Shown here: positions 1 to 8,949 of the stretch, in pieces
Layout: each line of letters begins with the position of its first letter
Position numbering within the stretch: position 1 is the stretch's first letter
The notes under the pieces: generated by a model
The model's database searches: none
What the model was told of the DNA's origin: nothing
What the model saw: only the letters and a program-made list of their open reading frames with translations
Position numbers and translations under genes: made by a program
From: Gammaproteobacteria bacterium UBA2679
Lineage (GTDB): Bacteria > Pseudomonadota > Gammaproteobacteria > Pseudomonadales > Oleiphilaceae
Assembly (NCBI GenBank): GCA_002354735.1
Contig: DEMD01000015.1
Location: forward strand, 333,304 to 397,303
Direction: 5' to 3'
Length of the DNA stretch: 64,000 nt

Positions 1-532
1 TGATGTGCACCTCGAGCCAGACTTCGGCACTGTATTGGCGGAGCTGCGTCAGCTGCCTGCAGAGTATGAGCTCATTCGCTTCATGGCATTGAAGCGTCAA
101 CCGCGGAAACTGGTCAAGCCACTCTCAGCCGTTGCGGGGAGCGAGCAGGCTTATTGGCTTACACGTCCACTCCGGGGCACGCTCGGCGGGCAGGGCTTGC
201 TGATCAATCGACGCGGTATGGAAAGGCTGATTGCTTACGGGCGGCGGATATACATGCCGATTGACAAACTCTATGACCACTACTGGGAAACTGGCGTCCA
301 CTGCTTCGTAGTTGAGCCACACATCATTTGGGAAACGGCGAAGCCCACCACGATTCCCAAGCCTGATTTCGAGCCAGTCCTGCCTTCACTGAAGGACCGG
401 CTGGGCCGCACAAGCATCAAGATCCAGCGCAGTGTGCATCGCCGGCTCTATCTTTTTAAGCACCGCCGCGCGTTTTTTCCGACCAGCAAGAAGCCACCAG
501 CTTCGATAGGGCGCTCCCCACGCATCCGCTAA
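1..532 (+). CDS. Glycosyltransferase family 25 (LPS-type), C-terminal part, 5' end outside window
   Basis: This is the C-terminal part of a GT25-type glycosyltransferase, a family that adds sugars to lipooligosaccharide cores at the cytoplasmic side of the inner membrane. The frame is open from base 2 and begins D-V-H-L-E-P-D-F. That matches the stretch just after the E-D-D metal and nucleotide-sugar motif of GT25 enzymes, so the GTG at base 5 is internal and the true start lies before the window. Downstream the GGQGLLINRRGMERL segment and the acceptor-side D-x-x-Y-D-H-Y-W region fit the family. The tail (about residues 125-175) is basic, as often seen for membrane-associated transferases. 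It ends one base before the stop codon of the convergent glycosyltransferase, with no room for a terminator. The family call is fairly secure; the sugar and acceptor are unknown. Confidence 0.75.
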   Translation, partial: DVHLEPDFGTVLAELRQLPAEYELIRFMALKRQPRKLVKPLSAVAGSEQAYWLTRPLRGTLGGQGLLINRRGMERLIAYGRRIYMPIDKLYDHYWETGVHCFVVEPHIIWETAKPTTIPKPDFEPVLPSLKDRLGRTSIKIQRSVHRRLYLFKHRRAFFPTSKKPPASIGRSPRIR

Positions 533-1423
533 CTATCGAAAGCCGAGCTTATAAGCATTCAGCACCGCCTGTAGTTTGCTGTCATTCCCAGCGTCAGCAG
601 ACTTGTTCAGTCGCTTGAGCGCATGGTTTTGCGACTCGGGTATTACGATAAAGCGAGTGCCAAACTGCCGTGGATCCTGAATGCGCTGGCAGAGCGTGCC
701 GTTTCTGAGGCTCATCGCCTTGAGCCAGATGTCGTCGGAGCCAGGGCACAGTGTCATGAACTGATGCTCGTTGAGAACTTCCTCATCGAATGCGCCGGGA
801 AAATACAGTACACCGCCGTTTCCAGTCGGAAACACAAGCGGAGATGGCTCTGTGAAGTCAGTTGATTTTTCCCATGACTTGTAGGGCAGCGGCCTGCCCT
901 CGTCATTCAGCAGTACGCGGTGAGCCCTGTGGGCGTGAATCACATCGGGTCGAGCAAGCCAGGCACGGTACAGCATATCGACGAAGTCGAAGGGATACAT
1001 GAGGTCGTCATCTGCTGTGATGATCAGGCTGTCCGGATACTTCTGAAAGGTGTGGAAAAACTTTTTGTACGGCCCAAGGTCTCGCTCGCAGAACAGAATC
1101 TCCAGCCCGCGAAGCTGCTGCAATCGAAGAATTTCGGGGAGGTCTGACTCAGTGACATCGGCTTCAGATACGCACAGAACGATTCGGTCTGGCCTGAGTG
1201 ATTGCTGCATCAGGCTCTCGATCGCCAGGTACACGTTGCCAATTCGCTTGTCGAAGGTGGTTAGCGAAACGACGATGTCATGGGGCTTGTCATTACCCAC
1301 GCCAGGCTGCGAGGCATTCACTGCCTGCAGTGTCAGCTGCGTGCTGAGGATCTGCTGCCGCAGGCGCAGACTTTCCGCCTGACTATCCCGAAGACGGCGT
1401 TGACGCCGGAGCGTCTTAAACAT
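533..1423 (-). CDS. GT2-like glycosyltransferase
   Basis: A 296-residue protein resembling a GT-A fold glycosyltransferase. Residues 49-56 (DIVVSLTT) form the first Rossmann strand. Next comes an S-L-x-Q-Q-S helix typical of GT2-like enzymes, and an ADDD motif near residue 138 supplies the DxD metal and nucleotide-sugar site. A CPGSDDIW segment near residue 228 looks like the acceptor-side acidic motif. The N-terminal 40 residues are basic and helical. Proteins of this kind are usually annotated as glycosyltransferases of polysaccharide or LPS clusters, which fits the GT25 gene convergent with it. Its ATG overlaps the end of the RRM gene by 8 bases, so the two are probably co-transcribed and translationally coupled. 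Substrate unknown. Confidence 0.7.
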   Translation of the reverse strand: MFKTLRRQRRLRDSQAESLRLRQQILSTQLTLQAVNASQPGVGNDKPHDIVVSLTTFDKRIGNVYLAIESLMQQSLRPDRIVLCVSEADVTESDLPEILRLQQLRGLEILFCERDLGPYKKFFHTFQKYPDSLIITADDDLMYPFDFVDMLYRAWLARPDVIHAHRAHRVLLNDEGRPLPYKSWEKSTDFTEPSPLVFPTGNGGVLYFPGAFDEEVLNEHQFMTLCPGSDDIWLKAMSLRNGTLCQRIQDPRQFGTRFIVIPESQNHALKRLNKSADAGNDSKLQAVLNAYKLGFR

Positions 1424-1691
1424 CCTCTACATCAGAATCGGCTGCAGGTGCAGGCGTTTCCGCCTTCTTGACCCGGATGGACTTGCCATCGACCGTGAAC
1501 CCATTAAGCCGCTGGATGGCTGCTTTTGCATCACCGACTTTGGGCATCTCGATGAAGCCGAAGCCCTTGGACAGACCGGTCTCCGAGTCAAGAACCAGCC
1601 GACAGGACTGAATCGCCCCGAATGGTTCAAACAGCGCCCGCAGGTCAGCTTCAGTGGTAGCGCGATCGAGGTTCCGAACTAGCAGCTTCAT
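1416..1691 (-). CDS. Small RRM-domain RNA-binding protein
   Basis: A 91-residue protein made almost entirely of one RNA recognition motif. RNP2 is LLVRNL near the N-terminus and RNP1 is KGFGFIEM about 40 residues later, both with the aromatic and basic positions that stack on RNA. A short acidic tail follows. Bacterial single-RRM proteins like this bind single-stranded RNA and are often cold- or stress-related; the target here is unknown. The ATG at 1691 is preferred because the motif begins directly after it; a TTG five codons upstream has no better ribosome site. The gene overlaps the following glycosyltransferase gene by 8 bases, an odd partner that suggests transcript sharing rather than shared function. 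Confidence 0.85.
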   Translation of the reverse strand: MKLLVRNLDRATTEADLRALFEPFGAIQSCRLVLDSETGLSKGFGFIEMPKVGDAKAAIQRLNGFTVDGKSIRVKKAETPAPAADSDVEDV

Positions 1692-1830
1692 GATCTGGAT
1701 ATCCAATTAACGACGGTGAGTTGGATCAGCATTATACAGCTTCCAATCCACCGGATGTGATTCTTAACGAAGCTTGTTGGCAGCGCAGCCCGAGCTAGGC
1801 AGGCATACCTAAGAATCGCAGATTGCGTCG

Positions 1831-1848
1831 CTGTAACAAAGTTGTCAC
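1831..1848 (+). promoter_or_regulatory. Pho box upstream of pstS (PhoB operator)
   Basis: The sequence ctgtaacaaagttgtcac holds two 7-base direct repeats, CTGTAAC and TTGTCAC, with starts 11 bases apart and an A-rich spacer. This is the layout of the PhoB binding site, where the box replaces the -35 element. It lies 74 bases before the pstS start. A further half-site, CTGTCAT, is at 1866-1872. A weak -10 candidate lies around 1857-1864. Phosphate-starvation induction of the pst operon is inferred from this. Confidence 0.8.
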
Positions 1849-1921
1849 ATAGTCCCTTTATCGTTCTGTCATCGGTAGCAAACAATCCGAGAAAAAGCAA
1901 AGTGACCAATGGAGACTCAAC

Positions 1922-2977
1922 GTGATCAAACTCAGAACAGCTCTTACAACTGTCGCACTGGCAGGTAGCATTGCTGCTGTGTCAGCCCCGGCTATGGCTC
2001 GCGATACCATCAACATCGTGGGTTCATCCACAGTCTACCCATTCGCAACCGTAGTTGCCGAGCGCTTTGGTCGTAACACCGACTTCCCGACGCCGAAGCT
2101 CGAGTCAACCGGTTCTGGCGGTGGTCTGAAGCTGTTCTGTGACGGTGTAGGTACTCAGCACCCGGATATCACCAATTCATCACGTCGCATGAAAAAGAGT
2201 GAATTCGAGAGCTGCCAGGCCAACGGCGTCAAGGCAATCACTGAGGTTCGTATCGGTGCCGACGGCATCGTGATCGCGAATTCCAAGGACTCCAAGAAGC
2301 TTGATCTGACGCTTGAACAGATCTTCCTGGCGCTTGCGAAAGAAGTGCCGAATGAAGCTGGCGATAAACTTGTTGCCAACCCCAACAAGAAGTGGAGCGA
2401 CATCGATTCGAGTCTGCCGAACTATGAAATCAATGTGATGGGTCCGCCTCCAACATCAGGAACTCGTGACGCCTTCGTTGAAATCGCAATGGAAGGTGGT
2501 TGCAAGAAGTTCGACATGATCGCCAAGCTGGAAAAGACAGACGAAGAAAAGTTCAAGAGCATCTGTCACAGCATGCGTGAAGACGGTCCATTCGTCGAAG
2601 CCGGTGAGAACGACAACCTGATCGTACAGCGTCTGGCTCAGGACAAGAATACCCTCGGCATCTTCGGTTACAGCTTCCTCATGGAAAACAGCGGCCAGAT
2701 TCAGGCATCCACTGTCAATGGCGTTGAACCGACCCCTGAAACTATTGCCGGCGAAGAATATCCGGTTGCCCGTTCACTGTGGTTCTACGTCAAGAACGCG
2801 CACGTGGGTGTTGTTCCAGGTATCAAGGAGTACACAGCCGAGTTCACCAGCGAAGGTGCCTGGGGTGATAACGGTTATCTGGTTGATGTAGGTCTGATCC
2901 CGCTCCCGCGTGAGCAGCGCATGGCGATGGCCAAGAAAGTGAAGGCACTCGAGCCGATGACTGGTAACGAGCTGTAA
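1922..2977 (+). CDS. pstS: Phosphate ABC transporter, periplasmic phosphate-binding protein
   Basis: A 351-residue periplasmic receptor that captures inorganic phosphate and delivers it to PstCA. A Sec signal peptide (about residues 1-26, cleavage after A-M-A) is followed by the phosphate-contact motifs G-S-S-T-V-Y-P-F, S-T-G-S-G-G-G and, mid-protein, T-S-G-T-R-D-A-F. The start is a GTG with GGAG seven bases upstream. It is the longer PstS form common in pseudomonads and marine gammaproteobacteria. It is first in pstS-C-A-B-phoU and sits behind a Pho box. A hairpin downstream of the gene probably lets pstS message exceed that of the membrane components, as is usual for binding proteins. Very confident. 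Confidence 0.96.
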   Translation: MIKLRTALTTVALAGSIAAVSAPAMARDTINIVGSSTVYPFATVVAERFGRNTDFPTPKLESTGSGGGLKLFCDGVGTQHPDITNSSRRMKKSEFESCQANGVKAITEVRIGADGIVIANSKDSKKLDLTLEQIFLALAKEVPNEAGDKLVANPNKKWSDIDSSLPNYEINVMGPPPTSGTRDAFVEIAMEGGCKKFDMIAKLEKTDEEKFKSICHSMREDGPFVEAGENDNLIVQRLAQDKNTLGIFGYSFLMENSGQIQASTVNGVEPTPETIAGEEYPVARSLWFYVKNAHVGVVPGIKEYTAEFTSEGAWGDNGYLVDVGLIPLPREQRMAMAKKVKALEPMTGNEL

Positions 2978-3008
2978 GTTCGATCTGCCAGGGTCAGGGA
3001 TGACCATG

Positions 3009-3051
3009 AAGGAACGCTGCCATCAGCTGGGCGTTCCTTTCAGGATTTTTT
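3009..3051 (+). terminator. Hairpin plus T-run after pstS (partial terminator/attenuator)
   Basis: A 9-base-pair stem, AAGGAACGC at 3009-3017 with GCGTTCCTT at 3031-3039, encloses a 13-base loop and is followed by a run of T at 3046-3051. It lies between pstS and pstC, so it is probably a leaky terminator or a 3' stabiliser that sets a high pstS to pstCAB ratio. Confidence 0.6.
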
Positions 3052-3126
3052 GTACGAACAGTATCACGCCGCAACCCGGCATATAGACGCCCAGCTCATT
3101 CAAAGCCCCTCAATACAGAGACTGTT

Positions 3127-4515
3127 ATGCAGACGGCCATTCTTCTGCCCCTGGTTCTGATTCTCGCCGTGGTTGCCTATGGCTTAGCATATATGCGCTC
3201 CAGGGCTGTTGCTGCGCCGCTCGGCGGCATTCGGAATCTGAAGGCGCTCCCATTTTACTACGCAGCGCGAGCGGCACTGTGGTGTGCCGTCCCGGCGCTG
3301 ATTGTGCTCGCGGTGTGGGCCGGTTTTGAAGCCAAAGTCATACAGGGCATAGTCATCGCCTCACTGCCTCAAGATACCTGGCCCGAATCTTCAGGTCAGG
3401 CCAGCCTGATTCTTTCCCAGATCAACAATGTTGCAGCTGGAAGTATCAAGCCAGAGTTTGTGCCGGAGCATATTGCCGGTGCAGCTACTGTGCTCGAAGC
3501 ACTGGAGCACCGTAGTGAAAATTTCAAGGCTATCCTGGTTCTGCTCATTGCCGTTTCCGGTGGCGCGTACGCATGGACCCGTGTGGCGCCGCACATCAAT
3601 GCCAGACTGAACGTGGAAACCACGCTACGCCGCATCTTCTTCGGTTGTGCTGCTTTGGCAGTACTGACCACGGCCGGGATCGTGTTTTCCGTGATTCTGG
3701 AAACCATCCGCTTCTTTGATCGCGTTCCGATCAGCGACTTCCTGTTCAGCACCAGCTGGAGTCCACAGACTGCGCTGCGAGCCGATCAGGTCGGTTCAGA
3801 AGGCGCCTTCGGCGTGATTCCGCTCTTTACCGGAACACTGCTGATTTCCAGCATTGCACTGCTGGTTGCTGTGCCGATCGGCCTGCTGTCAGCGATCTAC
3901 CTCTCTGAGTACGCGAGCAAGCGTGTCAGGGCAGTGGTAAAACCTGCACTGGAAATGCTGGCAGGCATCCCCACCGTCGTCTATGGCTTTTTTGCCGCTT
4001 TGACCGTCGCGCCCTTTATTCGTGATCTGGCTCAAATCGTGGGGCTCGAAGCGTCTTCACAAAGTGCACTTGCCGCCGGTCTGGTCATGGGCATCATGAT
4101 TGTGCCGTTCGTTTCGTCGTTATCTGACGATGTCATCAATGCCGTGCCACAGGCCATGCGGGACGGCTCTCTCGCACTGGGGGCCACGAAATCGGAGACC
4201 ATGAAGAAGGTCATCTTCCCAGCAGCGCTGCCAGGTATTATCGGTGGCATTCTGTTGGCCGCTTCAAGAGCCATTGGTGAAACAATGATCGTGGTGATGG
4301 CGGCTGGACTGGCAGCAAATCTCACGGCCAATCCTCTGGAATCGGTGACGACTGTAACGGTGCAGATTGCCACGCTGCTGGTGGGCGACCAGGAGTTCGA
4401 CAGCGCCAAGACCTTGTCCGCCTTTGCCCTGGGCATGCTGCTGTTCATCGTCACACTGCTACTCAATGTGATTGCCCTCAAGATCGTACGGAAATATAGG
4501 GAACAGTATGAATAA
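3127..4515 (+). CDS. pstC: Phosphate ABC transporter permease PstC
   Basis: A 462-residue inner-membrane permease, longer than the E. coli PstC (about 320) because of an N-terminal extension. That extension has two or three membrane segments (roughly residues 5-25, 50-70, 135-155) and a periplasmic loop. The C-terminal half is the classic BPD permease domain (about residues 235-455) with the EAA-type loop S-L-A-L-G-A-T-K-x-E-T that docks onto PstB. Such long forms are typical of pseudomonad-type Pst systems. The stop overlaps pstA by 8 bases, so the two subunits are probably translated in step. No strong ribosome site precedes the ATG; expression may depend on readthrough past the pstS hairpin. 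Confidence 0.95.
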   Translation: MQTAILLPLVLILAVVAYGLAYMRSRAVAAPLGGIRNLKALPFYYAARAALWCAVPALIVLAVWAGFEAKVIQGIVIASLPQDTWPESSGQASLILSQINNVAAGSIKPEFVPEHIAGAATVLEALEHRSENFKAILVLLIAVSGGAYAWTRVAPHINARLNVETTLRRIFFGCAALAVLTTAGIVFSVILETIRFFDRVPISDFLFSTSWSPQTALRADQVGSEGAFGVIPLFTGTLLISSIALLVAVPIGLLSAIYLSEYASKRVRAVVKPALEMLAGIPTVVYGFFAALTVAPFIRDLAQIVGLEASSQSALAAGLVMGIMIVPFVSSLSDDVINAVPQAMRDGSLALGATKSETMKKVIFPAALPGIIGGILLAASRAIGETMIVVMAAGLAANLTANPLESVTTVTVQIATLLVGDQEFDSAKTLSAFALGMLLFIVTLLLNVIALKIVRKYREQYE

Positions 4516-5785
4516 GCGAGGTTCGCAGGCGGAAATCGTACGCGCTTCCCTGAAGCGCCGCTACGCCAAGGAAAAGCGGTTTCGTCTTTACGGGATGCTG
4601 GCTATCTTCATTGCGCTTGCATCGCTGTTTGTGCTCTTTGCCGACATCATCTCCAAGGGCTACACCGGGTTCGTGAAGACCACGATAACGCTGGAGCTCG
4701 ATCTCGATTCGGAGATGATGTATCTCGAAGACCCTCGCGATACGGATCAGCTAGCTATGGCTGACTTCAATGCACCGATCATTGCTGCGCTGCAGGCCTA
4801 TTTCCCTGAAGCTCAAGGTGCTGCTGAAAAGCGCGAGTTGTTACGGCTGGTAGGCAACTACGGCGCCAATACCATCAAGAATCGACTAAAGGCAGATCCT
4901 GAGCTGCTGAATACCACCCAGACCATGGAATTCCTCGCCCATGATCAGGTCTCGGTTTACGTGAAGCACGCGGATAATCCCAGCTACAGCATTAGGTTGT
5001 CGGAGCAGCAGCAGCGGTGGGTGGACGAGCTGGTGAAGGCCGGTGTTATCGATACTGGCTTCAACGATGTGTTGTTCAGTCGTGGAGACTCTCGTGAGCC
5101 GGCCAACGCCGGTATTCTCGGTGCGATAGTCGGTTCGTTGTTGACGATGCTGGTTACGCTGGCAATTTCCTTCCCGGTGGGCATTGCGGCTGCGGTGTAT
5201 CTCGAAGAGTTTGCACCGCAGAACAAGCTCACAGATTTCATAGAGGTCAATATCAACAACCTGGCGGCAGTCCCATCGATCATCTTTGGTCTGCTCGGCC
5301 TGGCCGTCTTCATCGGTCTCTTCGGCATGCCACGTTCGATCCCCCTCGTCGGTGGTCTGGTGCTGGCACTGATGACACTGCCTACCATCATTATTTCCAG
5401 TCGCGCCGCCATCAAAAGTGTCCCGCCTTCCATTCGCCAGGCTGCCGAGGGCATAGGGGCATCAAGGATGCAGGTCGTGCTTCACCACGTGATACCCCTG
5501 GCAATGCCCGGTATGCTGACTGGTGCGATCATCGGCATGGCTCAGGCGCTGGGAGAAACTGCGCCATTGCTGCTCATCGGAATGGTCGCCTTCATCGTGG
5601 ACGTGCCTGAGGGACTATTCGATTCAGCCACAGTTCTGCCAGTACAGATTTACCTCTGGGCCAGCAGCTCAGAGCAGGGCTTTGTCGAACTGGCATCCGC
5701 CGGAATCATGGTGCTGCTCACTTTTATGATCAGTATGAACGCACTGGCGATCTGGCTGCGCAAGCGGCTCGAGCGACGCTGGTAA
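4508..5785 (+). CDS. pstA: Phosphate ABC transporter permease PstA
   Basis: The second inner-membrane subunit of the phosphate importer, 425 residues with this start. The ATG at 4508 overlaps the end of pstC and has AGGGA about six bases upstream; an in-frame ATG at 4472 lies inside pstC and is less likely. One membrane segment near residues 35-55 is followed by a large periplasmic domain (about 60-200). The BPD permease domain (about 205-420) carries an EAA loop reading [12 protein letters not shown]. The large periplasmic insert is what makes this protein longer than E. coli PstA and matches the long PstC next to it. Forms the transport channel with PstC. Confidence 0.95.
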   Translation: MNKRGSQAEIVRASLKRRYAKEKRFRLYGMLAIFIALASLFVLFADIISKGYTGFVKTTITLELDLDSEMMYLEDPRDTDQLAMADFNAPIIAALQAYFPEAQGAAEKRELLRLVGNYGANTIKNRLKADPELLNTTQTMEFLAHDQVSVYVKHADNPSYSIRLSEQQQRWVDELVKAGVIDTGFNDVLFSRGDSREPANAGILGAIVGSLLTMLVTLAISFPVGIAAAVYLEEFAPQNKLTDFIEVNINNLAAVPSIIFGLLGLAVFIGLFGMPRSIPLVGGLVLALMTLPTIIISSRAAIKSVPPSIRQAAEGIGASRMQVVLHHVIPLAMPGMLTGAIIGMAQALGETAPLLLIGMVAFIVDVPEGLFDSATVLPVQIYLWASSSEQGFVELASAGIMVLLTFMISMNALAIWLRKRLERRW

Positions 5786-5795
5786 GGAGAACGAG

Positions 5796-6686
5796 ATGAA
5801 CACGTTGAACCCTGGTATTACGATGAAAGCGGATATTCGTGCGCAGCAGGCTGCTGTACCGGTACCCGAAGACAAGCCGGAAGATACAGTGATCGAAGAG
5901 GGCAAGACGGTAGGCAAGCCCTTCGCCGGAGATCCCAAATTCAAGTTGCGCAACGTGAGTGTGTCGTACGGCAGCGACCGCGCAATCAAGAACATCAGCC
6001 TCGATATTGCCCGCAACGAAGTCATTGCATTTATCGGCCCATCTGGCTGTGGCAAGTCGACCTTCCTGCGTTGTCTCAACCGGATGAATGACAGCATCGA
6101 TAGCTGTCGGGTTGAGGGGCAATTGATGCTGGATGATGAAGATATCTACCATTCCAACAATGATGTCGTCGAGCTGCGTGCCCGGGTCGGGATGGTGTTC
6201 CAGAAGCCAAACCCGTTTCCGAAGTCTATTTATGACAACGTCGCCTATGGTCCCCGTATCCATGGTCTGGCCAACAGTCAGACGGATCTGGACGAAATCG
6301 TCGAGAACAGCCTGCGCAAAGCTGGTCTGTGGAACGAAGCCAAGGATCGCCTGGATTCAGTCGCAACCGGTATGTCTGGCGGCCAGCAGCAGCGTCTGTG
6401 TATCGCCAGAGCCATAGCCGTAAGTCCGGAAGTGATCCTGATGGACGAGCCTTGTTCGGCGCTTGATCCCATTGCCACAGCGAGAGTTGAAGAGCTGATT
6501 GCCCAGATGTCAGAGAGCTTCACCATTGTGATCGTGACCCATTCAATGCAGCAGGCTGCTCGCGTGGCTCACCGCACGGCCTACTTTCATCTTGGCCATC
6601 TTGTGGAGGTCAACGAAACCAACCGGGTGTTCACGTCACCAGAACATGAACTCACAGAATCCTATATCACAGGACGTTTCGGGTGA
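5796..6686 (+). CDS. pstB: Phosphate ABC transporter ATPase PstB
   Basis: The 296-residue ATPase that powers PstCA. Walker A is G-P-S-G-C-G-K-S (about residue 79), the Q-loop is V-F-Q-K-P-N-P-F-P, the signature is S-G-G-Q-Q-Q-R, Walker B is V-I-L-M-D-E-P with C-S-A-L-D-P after it, and the H-loop is V-T-H-S. The PNPFP variant is characteristic of PstB. The ATG at 5796 has AAGGAGA five bases upstream, better than the ATG at 5823. The N-terminal 45 residues before the ABC domain are an extension seen in many pseudomonad PstB proteins. It lies 10 bases after pstA and 48 bases before phoU, as in a standard pst operon. Confidence 0.97.
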   Translation: MNTLNPGITMKADIRAQQAAVPVPEDKPEDTVIEEGKTVGKPFAGDPKFKLRNVSVSYGSDRAIKNISLDIARNEVIAFIGPSGCGKSTFLRCLNRMNDSIDSCRVEGQLMLDDEDIYHSNNDVVELRARVGMVFQKPNPFPKSIYDNVAYGPRIHGLANSQTDLDEIVENSLRKAGLWNEAKDRLDSVATGMSGGQQQRLCIARAIAVSPEVILMDEPCSALDPIATARVEELIAQMSESFTIVIVTHSMQQAARVAHRTAYFHLGHLVEVNETNRVFTSPEHELTESYITGRFG

Positions 6687-6734
6687 TGAGCAAGCTCAAA
6701 TCCAGGCCTTCAGTCATTGTTTACGAGGTGCGTC

Positions 6735-7466
6735 ATGCCCACTGCGAGAGATAGTCATCTGCAACATATTTCCAACCGCTTCAACAGCGATCTGGGGAAG
6801 CTCAAGGAGGATCTGCTGGCCATGGGCGAAGTCGTCGAGCAGCAGTTGCAGGATGCACTCAAGGCGCTGATCAATAACGATGGGGAGTTGGGCGCTGCGG
6901 TCAAATTACGTGACAAGGCCGTCGATGCCATGGAGCTGACCATCGATGAGGAGGCTCAACGGATTATCGTAACGCGCCAGCCTACCGCCAGCGATCTCCG
7001 TCTGGTCATGGCGGTAGTCAAGATGGTGGCTGATATCGAGCGTATTGGCGATGAGGCCAAGAAGATTGCCAAGTTGGCTACCGCGCTCGCCGAGGAAGGC
7101 AAGGCCCCGCAAGGCTATCTCGAAGTCAGGCATCTCGGTGTGCATGTGGGGCGAATGGTACGCGATGCTCTGGATGCGTTCTCGAAGTTCGACATGCAGA
7201 AAGCGCTCGTGGTGATGAAAGAAGATGACGCCGTTGACAACGAATACCGCAGCGCCACCCGTGCTGTGATGACCTTCATGATGGAGGACCCACGGAGTAT
7301 CAGTGGCTGTCTCAATATCATGTGGGTACTACGGGCGCTCGAGCGCATCGGTGACCATGCCGGCAACATCTGCGAGCATGTCATCTTCATGGTCGAGGGC
7401 ACCGATGTGCGGCATGCCCCGATGGCGGTCGCGGAAAAAGTGGTCGAAAAGCCCCAGCAAATGTGA
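6735..7466 (+). CDS. phoU: Phosphate signalling regulator PhoU
   Basis: A 243-residue all-helical protein built of two PhoU three-helix repeats (about residues 20-110 and 120-215). Each repeat carries the metal-binding pattern: E-R-I-G-D-E-A-K in the first (V-A-D-I-E-R-I-G-D) and L-E-R-I-G-D-H-A-G-N in the second. PhoU links the Pst transporter to the PhoR sensor and represses the Pho regulon when phosphate is ample. The ATG at 6735 is preceded by GAGGTG; a TTG six codons earlier is less likely. It is the last gene of the pst operon here; phoB and phoR are not in the window. Confidence 0.96.
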   Translation: MPTARDSHLQHISNRFNSDLGKLKEDLLAMGEVVEQQLQDALKALINNDGELGAAVKLRDKAVDAMELTIDEEAQRIIVTRQPTASDLRLVMAVVKMVADIERIGDEAKKIAKLATALAEEGKAPQGYLEVRHLGVHVGRMVRDALDAFSKFDMQKALVVMKEDDAVDNEYRSATRAVMTFMMEDPRSISGCLNIMWVLRALERIGDHAGNICEHVIFMVEGTDVRHAPMAVAEKVVEKPQQM

Positions 7467-7477
7467 GACGTGCATGC

Positions 7478-7505
7478 AACGGCGTGGTCATGGGACCAGG
7501 CCGTT
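7478..7505 (+). terminator. Hairpin after phoU
   Basis: AACGGC at 7478-7483 pairs with GCCGTT at 7500-7505, and TGGTC at 7485-7489 pairs with GACCA at 7494-7498, separated by one G-G mismatch and a short loop. It starts 12 bases after the phoU stop. No T-run follows, so it may be a transcript 3' stabiliser or a weak terminator. The rest of the 257-base gap to the next gene shows nothing further that I can support. Confidence 0.35.
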
Positions 7506-7723
7506 ATATGGTCTGCGTTAGATCCCCGCATTGGTAATCGAGTTCTCCTGAAACTACGCTATTCTCCGAAGGCAGCTGCAATTTGCTCGGACATCGCCGT
7601 GGCCGCTGCGACCGTCGTTGACACGGTCCATATGGACGCGGGATAGTCATCTGGCGCCCGTCGCATCTGAATCAAACCTACGAGTACAGTTCATGACCAA
7701 TGTGTGCACGGCGCGCCTCACGT

Positions 7724-8947
7724 ATGAGTGACGAGCCGAGGCAGCTGCGCGAGTTTCGCCCGCTCGGCCAGTACAAGCTGCCAAGTTTGCAGACCAAGGA
7801 TGCCTTGCAGCTGTTCCTGGCGCGGATCAAGAAGCGCTTTGATAGCAGCCAGGACAAACCGTATATCGCTGAGGAGCGCCTGCACCACACTGCGTTGCAG
7901 ATTCTCAACGACGTGGCGAATCCGCCTGCGTGGGGGCCCTTGCTGGACGAGCTCGACATCTCGCTACGGGACTGGGTACTCGAAGAGCGACCGGCGCAGT
8001 GGCTGAAACTGATCGTATTGCCGCCTGGTGAGGAGAACGGTCTCCTGACCAAATGGGCGAAGCAGCATAACCACGATCTGCTCGATCCACCTGAGCGCAT
8101 GAGCCTGCTCCAGCCAGGTGATCAGGCGGTTCAGGAGGCCCTGTCGCTGGTTCAGGCGCAGGCAAAAGGTTCGGGGGTCCTGGTCTTGCCGGAGCTCGAT
8201 CGCTGGTTCCTGCGGCATCGAAACGGACTCACCGTTTTGCGTGCACTGCTGGAATCGCTTGCCGACCTGCAAAGGCATTGCGTTATCGGCTGCAACAGCT
8301 GGGCCTGGCTTTTTATCAAGAAGGCGGTGGCTGCCGATATGATTCTACCCGAGGGGATGACATTTCAGGCATTTGATGCCAGTCGCTTGAGACACTGGTT
8401 CCATCAGCTCGGTGAGGCGCATGAAGACCACGACATCACCTTTCGTTTGACCCGAACCGGAGACGATGTGATGGCCCTGTCGGAAGATGATGTGCCTCAT
8501 GATTTCTTTCAGGGTCTCGCCGCGCGTAGCTTCGGTATACCATGGGTAGCCTGGCATCTCTGGCGACAGAGCCTCCGCTCCGGTTCGAAATCAGAGACGC
8601 TCAATGGTGAAGCCGAAGAAACCGAGGATGCTGAAGCAAAGCACCGGCTAGTAGCCGCAGACGACGATCGGACCCTCTGGATAGCATCTTTGGAGGAGTA
8701 CACCCTGCCAGGGCGTGAGCATGACATGGTGCTCCAGATCCTTCACGCACTCTTGATTCATGGTGGTGCCAGTGCGGAAGAACTGAGTGCCGTCTTACCC
8801 AGACCGGTCGAACCGGCTTTGCTCGTGGCTTTGCGCAAGGCCGGCATCATCTATCGAAGCGGGTCCACTTATCGTTGCCAGCCAGCCGCCTATCCGGCGA
8901 TACGGGGCGGGCTGGCGATCTCCGGCTTCCCCACAGACAGGTTGTGA
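7724..8947 (+). CDS. Unrecognised protein, AAA-like core without P-loop, upstream of MscS
   Basis: A 407-residue soluble protein that I do not recognise as a named family. Mid-protein the stretch G-V-L-V-L-P-E-L-D-R-W-F followed about 30 residues later by H-C-V-I-G-C-N-S-W looks like Walker B and sensor-1 strands of an AAA/STAND ATPase. However, no Walker A (GxxxxGKS/T) is present, and P-E-L-D replaces D-E. The C-terminal 70 residues (H-G-G-A-S-A-E-E-L-S-A-V-L) read like a winged helix. So it may be a degenerate nucleotide-binding fold used as a scaffold or regulator. It ends 2 bases before the MscS channel gene, so the two are almost certainly co-transcribed. The start is uncertain: ATG at 7700 is also possible and neither has a good ribosome site. 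Function unknown. Confidence 0.7.
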   Translation: MSDEPRQLREFRPLGQYKLPSLQTKDALQLFLARIKKRFDSSQDKPYIAEERLHHTALQILNDVANPPAWGPLLDELDISLRDWVLEERPAQWLKLIVLPPGEENGLLTKWAKQHNHDLLDPPERMSLLQPGDQAVQEALSLVQAQAKGSGVLVLPELDRWFLRHRNGLTVLRALLESLADLQRHCVIGCNSWAWLFIKKAVAADMILPEGMTFQAFDASRLRHWFHQLGEAHEDHDITFRLTRTGDDVMALSEDDVPHDFFQGLAARSFGIPWVAWHLWRQSLRSGSKSETLNGEAEETEDAEAKHRLVAADDDRTLWIASLEEYTLPGREHDMVLQILHALLIHGGASAEELSAVLPRPVEPALLVALRKAGIIYRSGSTYRCQPAAYPAIRGGLAISGFPTDRL

Positions 8948-8949
8948 AC

